Shown: positions 24,218 to 32,071 of the stretch, in pieces
Layout of the letters: each line of letters opens with the position of its first letter
Numbering within the stretch: position 1 is the stretch's first letter
Origin: Candidatus Rokuibacteriota bacterium
GTDB lineage: Bacteria > Methylomirabilota > Methylomirabilia > Rokubacteriales > CSP1-6
Assembly (NCBI GenBank): GCA_003220435.1
Contig: QHSL01000084.1
Location: forward strand, 5,842-58,211
Direction: 5' to 3'
DNA: 52,370 nucleotides
The notes under the pieces: model-generated
Seen by the model: the letters and a program-made list of their open reading frames with translations, nothing else
What the model was told of the DNA's origin: nothing
Database searches by the model: none
Translations under genes and position numbers: made by a program

Positions 24218-24753
24218 ATCGACGGCCGCCGCGGCGGTGCGGCGCCGCCGGCCTTGTCGAAGACGCGCTCCTCGACCAGCACCGGCGCCTTCGCGCGGAT
24301 CGCGAGCGCGATCGCGTCGGAAGGTCGCGCGTCGAGCTGGAAGTCGGGGCCGCCGGTATTGAGGTAGACGGTCGCGTAGAAGATGTCGTCGCGGAGGTCG
24401 GTGATCACCGCACGCGTGAGCGTCACCTTGAGCCGGCCGAAGAGCGTCAGGAACAGGTCGTGGGTGAGCGGCCGCGGCGGCGTCACGCCCTGCAGCGGGA
24501 CGGCGATCCCGGTCGCCTCGGCGAGGCCGATGGCGAGGATCACCGAGCGCCGGTCGCGCTTGCCCTGAAGCACCACGGTCGGCTGCTGCGTGTTCTGGTC
24601 GATCATGACGGCGACCACGTCCACCTCTTGCGCGCCCGTCGGCTTCGGCGGCGCGACGTCGGGCCGGTCGGGGGCCAGGTCCGCCCGGCCGGGGACGCCG
24701 AGCATCCCGAGCATCAGTAGCGCCACCACACCGAGACGGACGTTCGTTTTCAT
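24214..24753 (-). CDS. Secreted bifunctional-nuclease (BFN/DUF151) domain protein
   Basis: 179 residues, ATG 24753 with AGGAG 6 bases upstream. Signal peptide (LGVVALLMLGMLGV, cleavage near GRADL), then the BFN/DUF151 domain: VVAVMIDQNTQQPTVVLQGK near 47-66, SVILAIGLAEATGIAVPLQG near 71-90, LTHDLFLTLFGRLKVTLTRA near 97-116 and PSDAIALAIRAKAPVLV near 147-163. BFN proteins usually are cytoplasmic with reported nuclease activity; a signal peptide would move this one out of the cytoplasm. Overlaps the AAA+ gene by 4 bases if TTG is used, so they form one unit with the thioesterase. Confidence 0.85.
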   Translation of the reverse strand: MKTNVRLGVVALLMLGMLGVPGRADLAPDRPDVAPPKPTGAQEVDVVAVMIDQNTQQPTVVLQGKRDRRSVILAIGLAEATGIAVPLQGVTPPRPLTHDLFLTLFGRLKVTLTRAVITDLRDDIFYATVYLNTGGPDFQLDARPSDAIALAIRAKAPVLVEERVFDKAGGAAPPRRPSI

Positions 24754-24797
24754 GCCGGCTCCTGTCTCAAAACGTGAAGTCAGTATAGCGCCGCCGG

Positions 24798-25979
24798 TCA
24801 GGGGGCGCGACGATCGGTCAGCGACATGCTGAGCGCGGTGCCGAGCAGGAAGAGCGACGCCAGCATGGTCCACATGAACGCGTAGCCGATGGCGTGCGTG
24901 ACGTAACCGAACGTGAACGACCCCGCCGTCTGGCCGACCAGGAAGACCGCGCTGAACATGGCAACGATCACGGCGCGTCTCGTCTCCGGCGCGTGGTCCG
25001 TCACCAGTGCCGCCAGTCCCGGATAGAGCAGGCCGTGCGCCCCGCCTGACATCAGCCCGGCCACGAACAGCACCGGAACCACCGGCGTGAGGCTGGTGCG
25101 GGTGACGAGGAAGCCCAGGAGCGCGAGCAGCGCGGTCGCTCCGGTGTACACGAACATCGACGGCACGATCACCGCACGCCGTCCGTGCGTGTCGATCAGC
25201 CGGCCGCCGAACACGCGCACGCCGATCGCGGCGACGGCGAACGCGGTGTAGAAGAGCGAGAGGGTCTCCACGCCGAGGCTGTCGGCGAAGGTCGGCAGGA
25301 ACACGAAGATCGTGCCGGCGCCGAGACCGAAGAAGAGGGTCACCGCCATGTGCCGGTGGCGGAGCTCGTCGAGCCCGCCCCGCTCCCAGAAGGATCCGGC
25401 CAGGGGCGGCGGCCCGCCGGGGCGCCCGCCCGGCAGCCGCCACACGAGCGCGGCCGCCACGATCGCCAGCGCGGCGGCCAGCCCGAAGAGCGGGCGAAAG
25501 CCGAGCTTGCGGACGATCGCCTCGCCGATGAGCGGCGCGACGGCGGTCGCGACAAGCCCGGCGACTCCGTAGATCCCGAGCGCCCAACCCCGCCGCTCGG
25601 GCGGCGTCAGGTCGAGAACGTACGAGTAGTTCGCCACGAAAAACGCCGAGAAGCCGATTCCCTGGAGCCCGCGCACGACGGCGAGCATCGGGATCGACGG
25701 CGCGGCGGTCGCCAGGAGCGCCGCCGCCACGACGAGGCCGGCGCCCACGAGCATGAAGGGCCGCCGGCCGAATGCGTCGACCCACGGGCCCACCAGCGGC
25801 TGGCACAAGATGCCCACCGCATTGTAGAGCCCCATGACGAGGCCGATCTCGATTTCAGTGCCGCCGGCGTTCTCGACGTAGAGCGGCAGGAGGATGAAGC
25901 AGTTCAGGCTCAGGAAGAAGAAGAAGTTGGTGATGGTCGCCTGAACGAAAGGCTTGTCGGCTAGAATGAGCGTCGACAC
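24798..25979 (-). CDS. Major facilitator superfamily transporter
   Basis: 393 residues from GTG 25979; about 12 membrane helices. Motif A is GPWVDAFGRRPFML near 62-75 (GxxxDxxGRRP) and its repeat in the second half is GGRLIDTHGRRAVI. The Gly/Pro-rich cytoplasmic loop GGRPGGPPP lies mid-protein. Substrate unknown; relatives act as sugar or drug exporters. A perfect TATAAT at 25986-25991 puts +1 on the GTG itself, so the mRNA should be leaderless. Divergent from the hotdog gene with 15 bases between starts. Confidence 0.88.
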   Translation of the reverse strand: MSTLILADKPFVQATITNFFFFLSLNCFILLPLYVENAGGTEIEIGLVMGLYNAVGILCQPLVGPWVDAFGRRPFMLVGAGLVVAAALLATAAPSIPMLAVVRGLQGIGFSAFFVANYSYVLDLTPPERRGWALGIYGVAGLVATAVAPLIGEAIVRKLGFRPLFGLAAALAIVAAALVWRLPGGRPGGPPPLAGSFWERGGLDELRHRHMAVTLFFGLGAGTIFVFLPTFADSLGVETLSLFYTAFAVAAIGVRVFGGRLIDTHGRRAVIVPSMFVYTGATALLALLGFLVTRTSLTPVVPVLFVAGLMSGGAHGLLYPGLAALVTDHAPETRRAVIVAMFSAVFLVGQTAGSFTFGYVTHAIGYAFMWTMLASLFLLGTALSMSLTDRRAP

Positions 25980-25985
25980 TCGGAA

Positions 25986-25991
25986 ATTATA
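25986..25991 (-). promoter_or_regulatory. -10 box TATAAT, leaderless MFS transcript
   Basis: Perfect hexamer on the minus strand. Its downstream edge is 7 bases from the first base of GTG 25979, exactly where transcription should start. No -35 match and no ribosome site. Confidence 0.5.
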
Positions 25992-25994
25992 CGC

Positions 25995-26828
25995 ATGACC
26001 ACGGTCGACGCCACGCTTCGCCGCGCCGTCGAGGCCAGCGGCCCCGACCTGATCCTGACGCTCGATCCCCTGTTCCAGGGGCTCCCCGATACCGCCCATG
26101 GCGGCTCGGTGCTCGCCGTGTTCGACGCCCTCGCTGGCGCGGTCGGCGCGCGCGAGGTGTCCGGTGTCTACCGCCGGCGCGTTCCTCTCGGCACGCCGCT
26201 CACGATCGCCCGCGCCCGCGCCGACTCGACCGAGACGTTCGTCCTGGCGGACGGCACCGGCGTCCTCGTCGACGGCCGCGTCACGCCGGCTTCGGAGGCG
26301 CCGCCCCCTCCGCCCGCGCCCGGGGGCGACGGCGCTCAACCGCTGCCGATCTCGCGCGCGTGCTTCGCGTGCGGGACCGACAACCCGCTCGGCCTCCGCG
26401 CCGAGCTCGTGTTCGACGAGGACGCGGTGCGGACGACGTGGCAGCCCCGCGACGCCTTTCGGCGAGCCGACGGATCGCTGGCTCCGGTGGCGCTGACCGC
26501 GCTGCTCGACGAGGCCGCCTTCTGGCTCGGCGCGCTCAAGACCGGCGAGTCGGGAATGACGACCGAGCTCCGGGTGACCCTCCACGGGCCCGCGCCGTTC
26601 GGACCGCCCGTCATGGTGCAGGGCGCCCGCGCGGCGGTGCACGCGCGCGCCGGGGACCAGCGCTACTGGGAGACCGACGTCGAGGCGCGCGTCGAGGGGA
26701 CCATCGTCGCGACGGCCAGGATCACGTTCGTCGCGGTGCGGGGCGCCGCGCGCCGCCTCGTCACCGGCATGCTCGCCATCAACGACCAGGCCCGCGTTCA
26801 GCGCGTGTTCCCCGGCTACACGCGCTGA
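25995..26828 (+). CDS. Double-hotdog (thioesterase-superfamily) protein
   Basis: 277 residues with two hotdog halves. Residues ~20-95 form one (GGSVLAVFDALAGAVGA, VYRRRVPLGTPLTIARARAD), a Pro-rich linker follows (EAPPPPPAPGG), and residues ~118-270 form the second, opened by CFACGTDNPLGLRAEL, the PaaI-like signature, and LTALLDEAAFWLG with acidic active-site-like residues. Likely a thioesterase or acyl-carrier dehydratase-like enzyme; catalytic residues are not certain. Weak -10 TAGAAT at 25962-25967. Confidence 0.75.
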   Translation: MTTVDATLRRAVEASGPDLILTLDPLFQGLPDTAHGGSVLAVFDALAGAVGAREVSGVYRRRVPLGTPLTIARARADSTETFVLADGTGVLVDGRVTPASEAPPPPPAPGGDGAQPLPISRACFACGTDNPLGLRAELVFDEDAVRTTWQPRDAFRRADGSLAPVALTALLDEAAFWLGALKTGESGMTTELRVTLHGPAPFGPPVMVQGARAAVHARAGDQRYWETDVEARVEGTIVATARITFVAVRGAARRLVTGMLAINDQARVQRVFPGYTR

Positions 26829-27000
26829 CACACCGACGGCCGGCCCCCGCCGTCATCCACAGGAGACTATCGGGCCGCATTCGGCGTATGTTTGGCACTG
26901 GCGGCGGGCCCGCCGGCGATGGCCTGCTCGTGGCCGTGACCCCCTGCTGTAACAAGGGGAGGCGTGCAGCTCACTGAGGCGGGAAAGAAGGAGACGCGCG
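26829..27000 (+). other. Leader region with small hairpins before the ACT gene
   Basis: 172 bases. Right after the hotdog stop is GACGGC-cggccccc-GCCGTC, a possible terminator stem without a T-run; then palindrome GGCGGGCCCGCC; then CCCCT-gctgtaaca-AGGGG near 26941-26958. GAAGGAGA precedes ATG 27001. No known riboswitch recognised. Confidence 0.35.
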
Positions 27001-27390
27001 ATGGCCAAGACCACTCAGCTCGTCCTGTCACTTAAGTCCAAGCCCGGCGTCCTGGCCGGCATCAGCCGCGCCCTGGCCGACGCCCGCGTCAACATCCTGT
27101 CGCTGTCGGCCGCCGAGGCCGCAGGCCGCGGGAAGATCCGGATGACCGTCAGCAACCCGGTCGCGGCCAAGCGGGCGCTGCGCAAGTCGCGCGTGCGCTT
27201 TGTCGAGGAGGTCGCGTTCGCCAAGCGCCTGCGCAACAAACCCGGGTCGCTCGCGCGGCTCGTGGAGAAGCTGGCGCGCGGACGCGTCAACATCAGGTCC
27301 GCTTACGCTACTACCGCTGGCCGCGGGGGGGCCACGGTCGTCATTACCGTCGGCAACGCTGCTAAGGCTCGCAAGCTTATCGGTTCATAG
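27001..27390 (+). CDS. Tandem ACT-domain protein
   Basis: 129 residues made almost entirely of two ACT domains. First: LVLSLKSKPGVLAGISRALADA with VNILSLSAAEA near 7-40. Second: RLRNKPGSLARLVEKLARG with VNIRSAYATTAGRGGATVVI near 77-119. ACT domains bind amino acids as dimers; a protein with no catalytic domain is likely a small regulatory or amino-acid-sensing partner. ATG 27001 with GAAGGAGA 5 bases upstream. Followed 9 bases after the stop by inverted repeat D. Confidence 0.85.
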   Translation: MAKTTQLVLSLKSKPGVLAGISRALADARVNILSLSAAEAAGRGKIRMTVSNPVAAKRALRKSRVRFVEEVAFAKRLRNKPGSLARLVEKLARGRVNIRSAYATTAGRGGATVVITVGNAAKARKLIGS

Positions 27391-27399
27391 GCTCGGCGT

Positions 27400-27556
27400 C
27401 GGGGGAGGGCGGCGGGTCGCGGCGGGGGTCGCGCGACCACGCGGCACGCGTCCGCGGTCCCTTCGCGGCTGGGCTCCATCTGGGTGCGGCCCGTCCGGCG
27501 CCGCTTGGAGGAAACGGGTCGCTGCGATCCCCGCCGCCACCCGCCGCCCTCCTCCG
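27400..27556 (+). repeat. Inverted repeat D after the ACT gene
   Basis: Arms 27400-27432 and 27524-27556 pair over 33 bases with one true mismatch and two G.T (wobble if transcribed as plus-strand RNA) positions. Loop is 91 bases and lacks the GTGTAGTCAGC motif of copies A-C, though arm length and position (between converging genes) are alike. On the minus strand the loop begins AGCGACCCGTTTCCTCC. No T-run. Confidence 0.7.
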
Positions 27557-27747
27557 TCTCCGCTCTCTTCGGCGTAAGCACCAGCTTTTCAGGATTGGTA
27601 CGGCTACTGGGGCATGGCTCTCTCGCGCGGAGGCTAGCTGCGCGCGGAGCGTGCGGCGGTCGCGAGCTTCGAGCGTAGCGCGCGGCTTCCAGTGGGGCGC
27701 GGTCTGACGGCGCGCGTACCGTTCTGGCGTTGGCGCGAGTGCGTGAG
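27557..27747 (+). other. Intergenic spacer, no gene seen
   Basis: About 190 bases of GC-rich sequence between repeat D and the epoxide hydrolase stop. Rich in CGCGCG-type short palindromes; no convincing ORF, promoter or terminator. Confidence 0.45.
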
Positions 27748-28893
27748 TCAACGGAGGGGGCGGAAGAAGGCGCGGATGTCGGCGGCGAGGGCTTCGGGTT
27801 CTTCGAGGGCGGCGAAGTGGCCGCCGGAGGGCATTGGGGTCCAGCGCTGGATATTGTAAGCGCGCTCGGCCCACGCGCGCGGCGGTAGAAGGATCTCGCG
27901 CGGGAATGCGGCGTAGGCCGTCGGCACCGTCACGCGCTTGCCGTCGGGGATGGGCCACGGCTGGTGGAGGCGCGCGTAGTAAGGCCAGAACGATGAGTTG
28001 ATCGCGCCGGTCACCCAGTAGAGCGTCACGTTCGTCAGCAGCGTGTCTTTCGAGAAGCGCCGCTCGACGTCGCCGTCGCAGTCGCTCCACGTCCTGAACT
28101 TCTCCACGATCCACGCCGCGAGTCCGACGGGTGAATCGGTGAGACCGTAGGCCAGGGTCTGCGGCTTCGTCCCCTGGATTCCTTGATAGCCTGTCTCCTC
28201 GCGCAGCCAGTGCTGGAGCTGCTTGATGTACGCGCGCTCCTCCTCGTTCGGCGCGTCGGGCAGCGCGGGGTCGCGGCGGACCGCCAGCAGATTCACGTGA
28301 ATGCCGGCCAGCCGATCGGGATACCGGAGTCCCAGCACCGAGGTGATGAATGCGCCCCAGTCCCCGCCCTGGGCGGCGTAGCGGCGAAAGCCGAGCACAT
28401 CGCCCATGAGCCGCGCGAAGACGTCGGCGATCTCCTCGACGCCGAAGCGCGGCTGGTTCGGGCGGAACGAGAACCCGTAGCCCGGCAGCGAGGGCGCCAC
28501 GACCGTGAACGCGTCGGCCGGATCGCCGCCGAAGCGCGCCGGATCGGTGAGCATCGGGATGAGGCGCTCGAACTCCACGATCGACCCGGGCCAGCCGTGC
28601 GAGAGCAGCAGCGGCATCGGCGCCGACCCCACGCCGGGCTCGTGGACGAAGTGGAGATCGATCCCGCCCAGGTCCACGGTGAACTGGCGCAGCCGGTTCA
28701 GGCCCGCCTCGTGCAGACGCCAGTCGTACTTCAGGCGCCAGTAGTCGACCAGCTCCTTCATGTAGGCGAGGCTCGTGCCGAACTTCCAGCCCGCCTCCGG
28801 CGGCTCGTCGGGCCAGCGCACGCGGTCGAGCCTGGCGCGCAGATCGGCGAGCACCGCGTCGTCCACGTGGATGCTGAACGGGTGCGGGGTCAC
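27748..28893 (-). CDS. Epoxide hydrolase (EHN-domain alpha/beta hydrolase)
   Basis: 381 residues from GTG 28893, overlapping the ArsC-like stop (GTGA). N-terminal EHN segment (PFSIHVDDAVLADLRARLDR then RWPDEPP) packs on an alpha/beta-hydrolase core: HGWPGSIVEFERLIP with the oxyanion HGWPGS near 97, nucleophile in AAQGGDWGAFI near 171-181 (GGDWG), cap-domain tyrosines, and catalytic histidine in PSGGHFAALEEPE near 355-367. Related to juvenile-hormone/microsomal-type epoxide hydrolases. Hydrolyses epoxides to diols; substrate unknown. Last gene of the long minus-strand run. Confidence 0.92.
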   Translation of the reverse strand: MTPHPFSIHVDDAVLADLRARLDRVRWPDEPPEAGWKFGTSLAYMKELVDYWRLKYDWRLHEAGLNRLRQFTVDLGGIDLHFVHEPGVGSAPMPLLLSHGWPGSIVEFERLIPMLTDPARFGGDPADAFTVVAPSLPGYGFSFRPNQPRFGVEEIADVFARLMGDVLGFRRYAAQGGDWGAFITSVLGLRYPDRLAGIHVNLLAVRRDPALPDAPNEEERAYIKQLQHWLREETGYQGIQGTKPQTLAYGLTDSPVGLAAWIVEKFRTWSDCDGDVERRFSKDTLLTNVTLYWVTGAINSSFWPYYARLHQPWPIPDGKRVTVPTAYAAFPREILLPPRAWAERAYNIQRWTPMPSGGHFAALEEPEALAADIRAFFRPLR

Positions 28894-29291
28894 GACGGCT
28901 TCCCACCGCTTCTTGGCGCAGCTGCTTGCTTCTCCGCGTCGATCCATGTCTGCCAGGCGTCCGGCGCGTGGCCGATCGCGACGCGGCCGCCACAGCGGAC
29001 GAGCGGCGTTCGGAGCAGGCGCGGCTCGGTCAGGGCCTTCTCCAGCAGACGCTGGGGCGAGTCGCCCGCCACGCGCAGGCCCAGCGCCTTGAAGCGCGGC
29101 CCCTCGCGGTCGATCAGCGCCGCGGCGCCGAGCTTCTCCTCGAAGCGCCGCAGCTCGCCGCGCGCCGCCGGACGCTCCTCCATGTCGACGAAGTGCACCG
29201 TGACGCCGCGCTCCTTGAAGAAGCGCTGCGCCTTGCGCGTCTCCTGGCAGTCGGTGAAGCCGAAGATCTGGGCTTGAAGGGTGATGGTCAC
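28890..29291 (-). CDS. ArsC/Spx-family thioredoxin-fold protein
   Basis: 133 residues from GTG 29291 (overlaps the PHP stop as GTGA). GFTDCQETRKAQRFFKERGV near 10-29 holds the single active-site cysteine and the RKA helix of ArsC/YffB proteins; PLVRCGGRVAIGHAPDAW near 98-115 corresponds to the C-terminal P-L/I-x-R region. Could be an arsenate-reductase-like or Spx/YffB-like oxidoreductase; there are no ars genes nearby. Confidence 0.8.
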   Translation of the reverse strand: MTITLQAQIFGFTDCQETRKAQRFFKERGVTVHFVDMEERPAARGELRRFEEKLGAAALIDREGPRFKALGLRVAGDSPQRLLEKALTEPRLLRTPLVRCGGRVAIGHAPDAWQTWIDAEKQAAAPRSGGKPS

Positions 29292-30130
29292 GACTGGCCT
29301 GACATGGATTCGAGGCGGCTCCGCAGCTCTTGCCAGGCGCTCTCCGGTACCGACTGGAAGCCGGGGTGATGGGCGCGGCTGAGCTGCGGCCCGTGGAAGT
29401 CGGAGCCGCCGGTGGCGACGAGACCGAGGCGTGCGCACATCTCGCGATATGCCGTCGTCTGCGCTCCCGAGTGCTCGGGATAGTACGTCTCGATGCCGAG
29501 CAGGCCGGCCTCGACCAGCTCGGGGATCATCTCGTCGCGATTCGCGAGCCCTGGGTGGGCCAGCACCGGCACGCCCCGCGCGCGCCGGATGACCCGCACG
29601 GCCTCGACCGGCGTGAGCCGCTTGCGCGGGACGTTCGCCGGGCCGCTCGCCGAGAGATAGCGGTCGAACGCCTCCCGGACCGTCTTCACGTAGCCGCGAT
29701 TCACCATTGCCTGGGCCACGTGCGGGCGGCCGGCCGAGCCCTCCTTCACGAGCGCGAAGACCTCGGCGGGATCGATCGGCATCCCGAGCTCGGCGAGCCG
29801 TTCGCAGATTCGGTGGACACGGCGCCGACGCTCTTCGCGCTGCTCGCCGAGGAACGCCTGGAACCATGGGGCGTCCCAGTCGAGGCAGTAGCCGAGGACG
29901 TGGATCTCGGCGCCGGGCACGTCGCAGTTGATCTCCAGCCCGGGGACGATCTCGAGCGGCGGGAGCGTGCGCGCCTCGTCGATCGCCTCGGGAAGCCCGG
30001 AGGTGGAGTCGTGGTCGGTGACGGCGAGGACGCGCACGCCGTGCTTCGCGGCCAGCCGCACGAGCTCGCGGGGCGTCAGCGCGCCGTCGGACGCAGTCGT
30101 GTGCGAGTGGAGGTCGACCGCGCCGCCCAC
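29288..30130 (-). CDS. PHP-domain phosphoesterase (RNase AM/YciV-like)
   Basis: 280 residues, GTG 30130. PHP metal motifs: DLHSHTTASDG near 6-16, VTDHDSTSG near 37-45, GLEINCD near 65-71, LAHPGL near 194-199 and GGSDFHGP near 241-248. The family includes E. coli YciV (RNase AM), which trims rRNA 5' ends and degrades 3',5'-bisphosphonucleotides. Product is likely a trinuclear-metal phosphoesterase of that kind. Starts one base after the pepA stop on the opposite side of the chain (gene order pepA then PHP). Confidence 0.85.
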   Translation of the reverse strand: MGGAVDLHSHTTASDGALTPRELVRLAAKHGVRVLAVTDHDSTSGLPEAIDEARTLPPLEIVPGLEINCDVPGAEIHVLGYCLDWDAPWFQAFLGEQREERRRRVHRICERLAELGMPIDPAEVFALVKEGSAGRPHVAQAMVNRGYVKTVREAFDRYLSASGPANVPRKRLTPVEAVRVIRRARGVPVLAHPGLANRDEMIPELVEAGLLGIETYYPEHSGAQTTAYREMCARLGLVATGGSDFHGPQLSRAHHPGFQSVPESAWQELRSRLESMSGQS

Positions 30131-30131
30131 G

Positions 30132-31616
30132 TTACTCCGCGAGATACGTCAGGAGCGTCCGGACGGCGTAGCCCGTCGCGCCCTTCGGCGCCAGCGGCAG
30201 GTCCTTCTCGGTGAAGGCCGGCCCGGCGATGTCCAGGTGCGCCCACGGCGTCTTGCCCGCGAATTCCTTCAAGAAGAGCCCCGCGGTGATCGCGCCGCCG
30301 CCGCGCGGGCCGACGTTGTTGAGATCGGCCACCTCACTCTTGAGGTTCTCGCGATACTCGTCGATCAGCGGGAGCTGCCAGAGCCGCTCGCCCGCGGCGT
30401 CGGCGGCCTTCATGAGCCGGTTCGCCAGCGGCTGGTTGTTCGCCAGCAGCCCCGAGCAGAGCTGACCGAGCGCAATGACGCAGGCGCCGGTCAGCGTCGC
30501 CATGTCGATGATCTCGTCGGGCTGCACGTGGGTGTTCGCGTAGCAGAGCCCGTCGGCCAGCGTCAGCCGCCCCTCGGCGTCGGTGTTCCCGATCTCGATC
30601 GTCGTGCCGTTCATCGCTCGCAGCACGTCACCCGGACGAATGGCGGAGCCCGAGGGCATGTTCTCGGTCGCGGCGATCAGGCCGTGGACCTCGATGGCCG
30701 GCTTCAGCGTGGGCAGCGCGCGCATGATGCCGAGCACCGCCGCGGCGCCGGCCATGTCGTACTTCATTCTCAGCATTCCGTCGGGGGGCTTGAGGTCGAG
30801 GCCGCCGGAATCGAACGTGATGCCTTTGCCGATGAGCACGACCTTCTTGCGCTTGCGGCCGGCAGCGGCCCGGCCGGCCGGGCTGTAGGTCACGTGGATG
30901 AACTTCGGCGGCTGCTCGCTGCCCGCCGCCACGCCGAGGAACGCGCCCATACCCATCTCCTGGCACTCCGCGCGCTCATACACCTTGACGCTCAGCCGCG
31001 ATCCGTTGGCGAGCTCGGTCGCGGCGCGCGCGAGGTCGGTCGGATGGAGATCGTTGGCCGGCGCGTTGATGAGGTCGCGCGCGAACGACGTCGCCAGTGC
31101 GAAGGCTTCGCCCCGGCGCGCGCCGTCGGCCGCCTCGCGCGCACGGCGCGCGTCGGGCTCGACGATGCGGAGCTCGGTGACGGTCTTGTCCGCCTTCTCG
31201 CGCTTGTAGCGGTCGAAATAGTACGTGCCGAGGATCGCGCCTTCCACCACGGCCTGCGCGCGCTGCCGCGCCGTCAGCCGGTCGCCGAGCACCTCGGCGG
31301 CCACCGTGCGCGCTCCGAGGTCCCGCGCCCGCCGCACGCCCGCGGCGGCGGCCCGGCGCAGCACTTCGGCGGTGGTCTCGGCGCGCGGGCCGAGCCCGGC
31401 GACGACGATGCGCCGCCCGTCGGTGTGGACGTGGGTCACCTGCCCCGATTTGCCTCCGAACTTCTCGGCGTCGAGCACGCGCTTGAGCTGGCCCTGCGCC
31501 GCGCGATCGAGGCGCGCCAGACGCTCCGGCAGCCGCGTCTCCCCCGTGTACAGACCGACGACGAGCGCCTCGGCGGCGACGTCTTCCAGACGCTTGGTGC
31601 TGATATCGACCTTCAC
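30132..31616 (-). CDS. pepA: Leucyl aminopeptidase (M17)
   Basis: 494 residues from GTG 31616, overlapping the NUDIX stop as GTGA. N-terminal macro-like domain, then the M17 catalytic domain: VVLIGKGITFDSGGLDLKP with the metal lysine and aspartate near 256-274, MKYDMAGAAAVLGIM near 283-297, and the hallmark NTDAEGRLTLADGL near 349-362. Two-metal hexameric exopeptidase removing N-terminal residues, including Cys-Gly from glutathione breakdown. Normal length. Fits the surrounding amino-acid catabolism genes. Confidence 0.95.
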   Translation of the reverse strand: MKVDISTKRLEDVAAEALVVGLYTGETRLPERLARLDRAAQGQLKRVLDAEKFGGKSGQVTHVHTDGRRIVVAGLGPRAETTAEVLRRAAAAGVRRARDLGARTVAAEVLGDRLTARQRAQAVVEGAILGTYYFDRYKREKADKTVTELRIVEPDARRAREAADGARRGEAFALATSFARDLINAPANDLHPTDLARAATELANGSRLSVKVYERAECQEMGMGAFLGVAAGSEQPPKFIHVTYSPAGRAAAGRKRKKVVLIGKGITFDSGGLDLKPPDGMLRMKYDMAGAAAVLGIMRALPTLKPAIEVHGLIAATENMPSGSAIRPGDVLRAMNGTTIEIGNTDAEGRLTLADGLCYANTHVQPDEIIDMATLTGACVIALGQLCSGLLANNQPLANRLMKAADAAGERLWQLPLIDEYRENLKSEVADLNNVGPRGGGAITAGLFLKEFAGKTPWAHLDIAGPAFTEKDLPLAPKGATGYAVRTLLTYLAE

Positions 31617-32071
31617 TCGCTGTCTCCTCCTCGCAACGCTTCGGTCCGTCGCAGCGCCTCGCCCCTCCGGATCATGTCCAGCAGCCCCTGGGTCGTGTCG
31701 AGCTCGGCCACGCGCTCGATGTCGAACCACTGCGCGTCGCCGGCGTCGCTGCCCGCCACGACGTCCAGGGACTCCGGATACGCCAGGTAGTCCACCAGCA
31801 CGTAATGATAGCGGACGCGCCCGGCGGCGTCGTGCACGACCCGGTCGATGACGCCGGCCACGTCGACGACGCGGATGCCGATGCCGCACTCCTCGACGAT
31901 CTCGCGGGCGATCGCCTCGCGCGTGCTCTCGCCCAGCTCGACCAGGCCGCCGGGCAGGCTCCATTTTCCGAACGAGGGCGACTGGCCGCGCCGGACGAGC
32001 AGGACTTTGTCCTCGTGCAGGATGACGGCCCCGACGCCAACTCTGGGATAGTCCGGATATTCGCGGCTCAC
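31613..32071 (-). CDS. NUDIX hydrolase
   Basis: 152 residues, GTG 32071. Perfect Nudix box GLVELGESTREAIAREIVEE followed by CG near residues 42-63 (GX5EX7REUXEEXGU). N-terminal VGVGAVILHEDKVLLVRRG and C-terminal YVLVDYLAYPESLDV with DAQWFDIERVAELDT fit ADP-ribose/dNTP-type Nudix enzymes. Substrate not determinable. Sits between lplA and pepA, GTGA overlap on both sides. Confidence 0.9.
   Translation of the reverse strand: MSREYPDYPRVGVGAVILHEDKVLLVRRGQSPSFGKWSLPGGLVELGESTREAIAREIVEECGIGIRVVDVAGVIDRVVHDAAGRVRYHYVLVDYLAYPESLDVVAGSDAGDAQWFDIERVAELDTTQGLLDMIRRGEALRRTEALRGGDSE

Noticed and set aside
22256-24367. 703-codon plus-strand open frame
   Set aside because: Antisense to the ABC ATPase, thioesterase and AAA+ genes; Arg/His/Asp-rich shadow.
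26895-26915. Sigma-54 promoter (TTGGCAC...) before the ACT gene
   Set aside because: The GG-N10-GC spacing of a -24/-12 element is not met.
26829-27000. Amino-acid riboswitch ahead of the ACT-domain gene
   Set aside because: Small hairpins exist but no known conserved aptamer strings; left as an unassigned leader.
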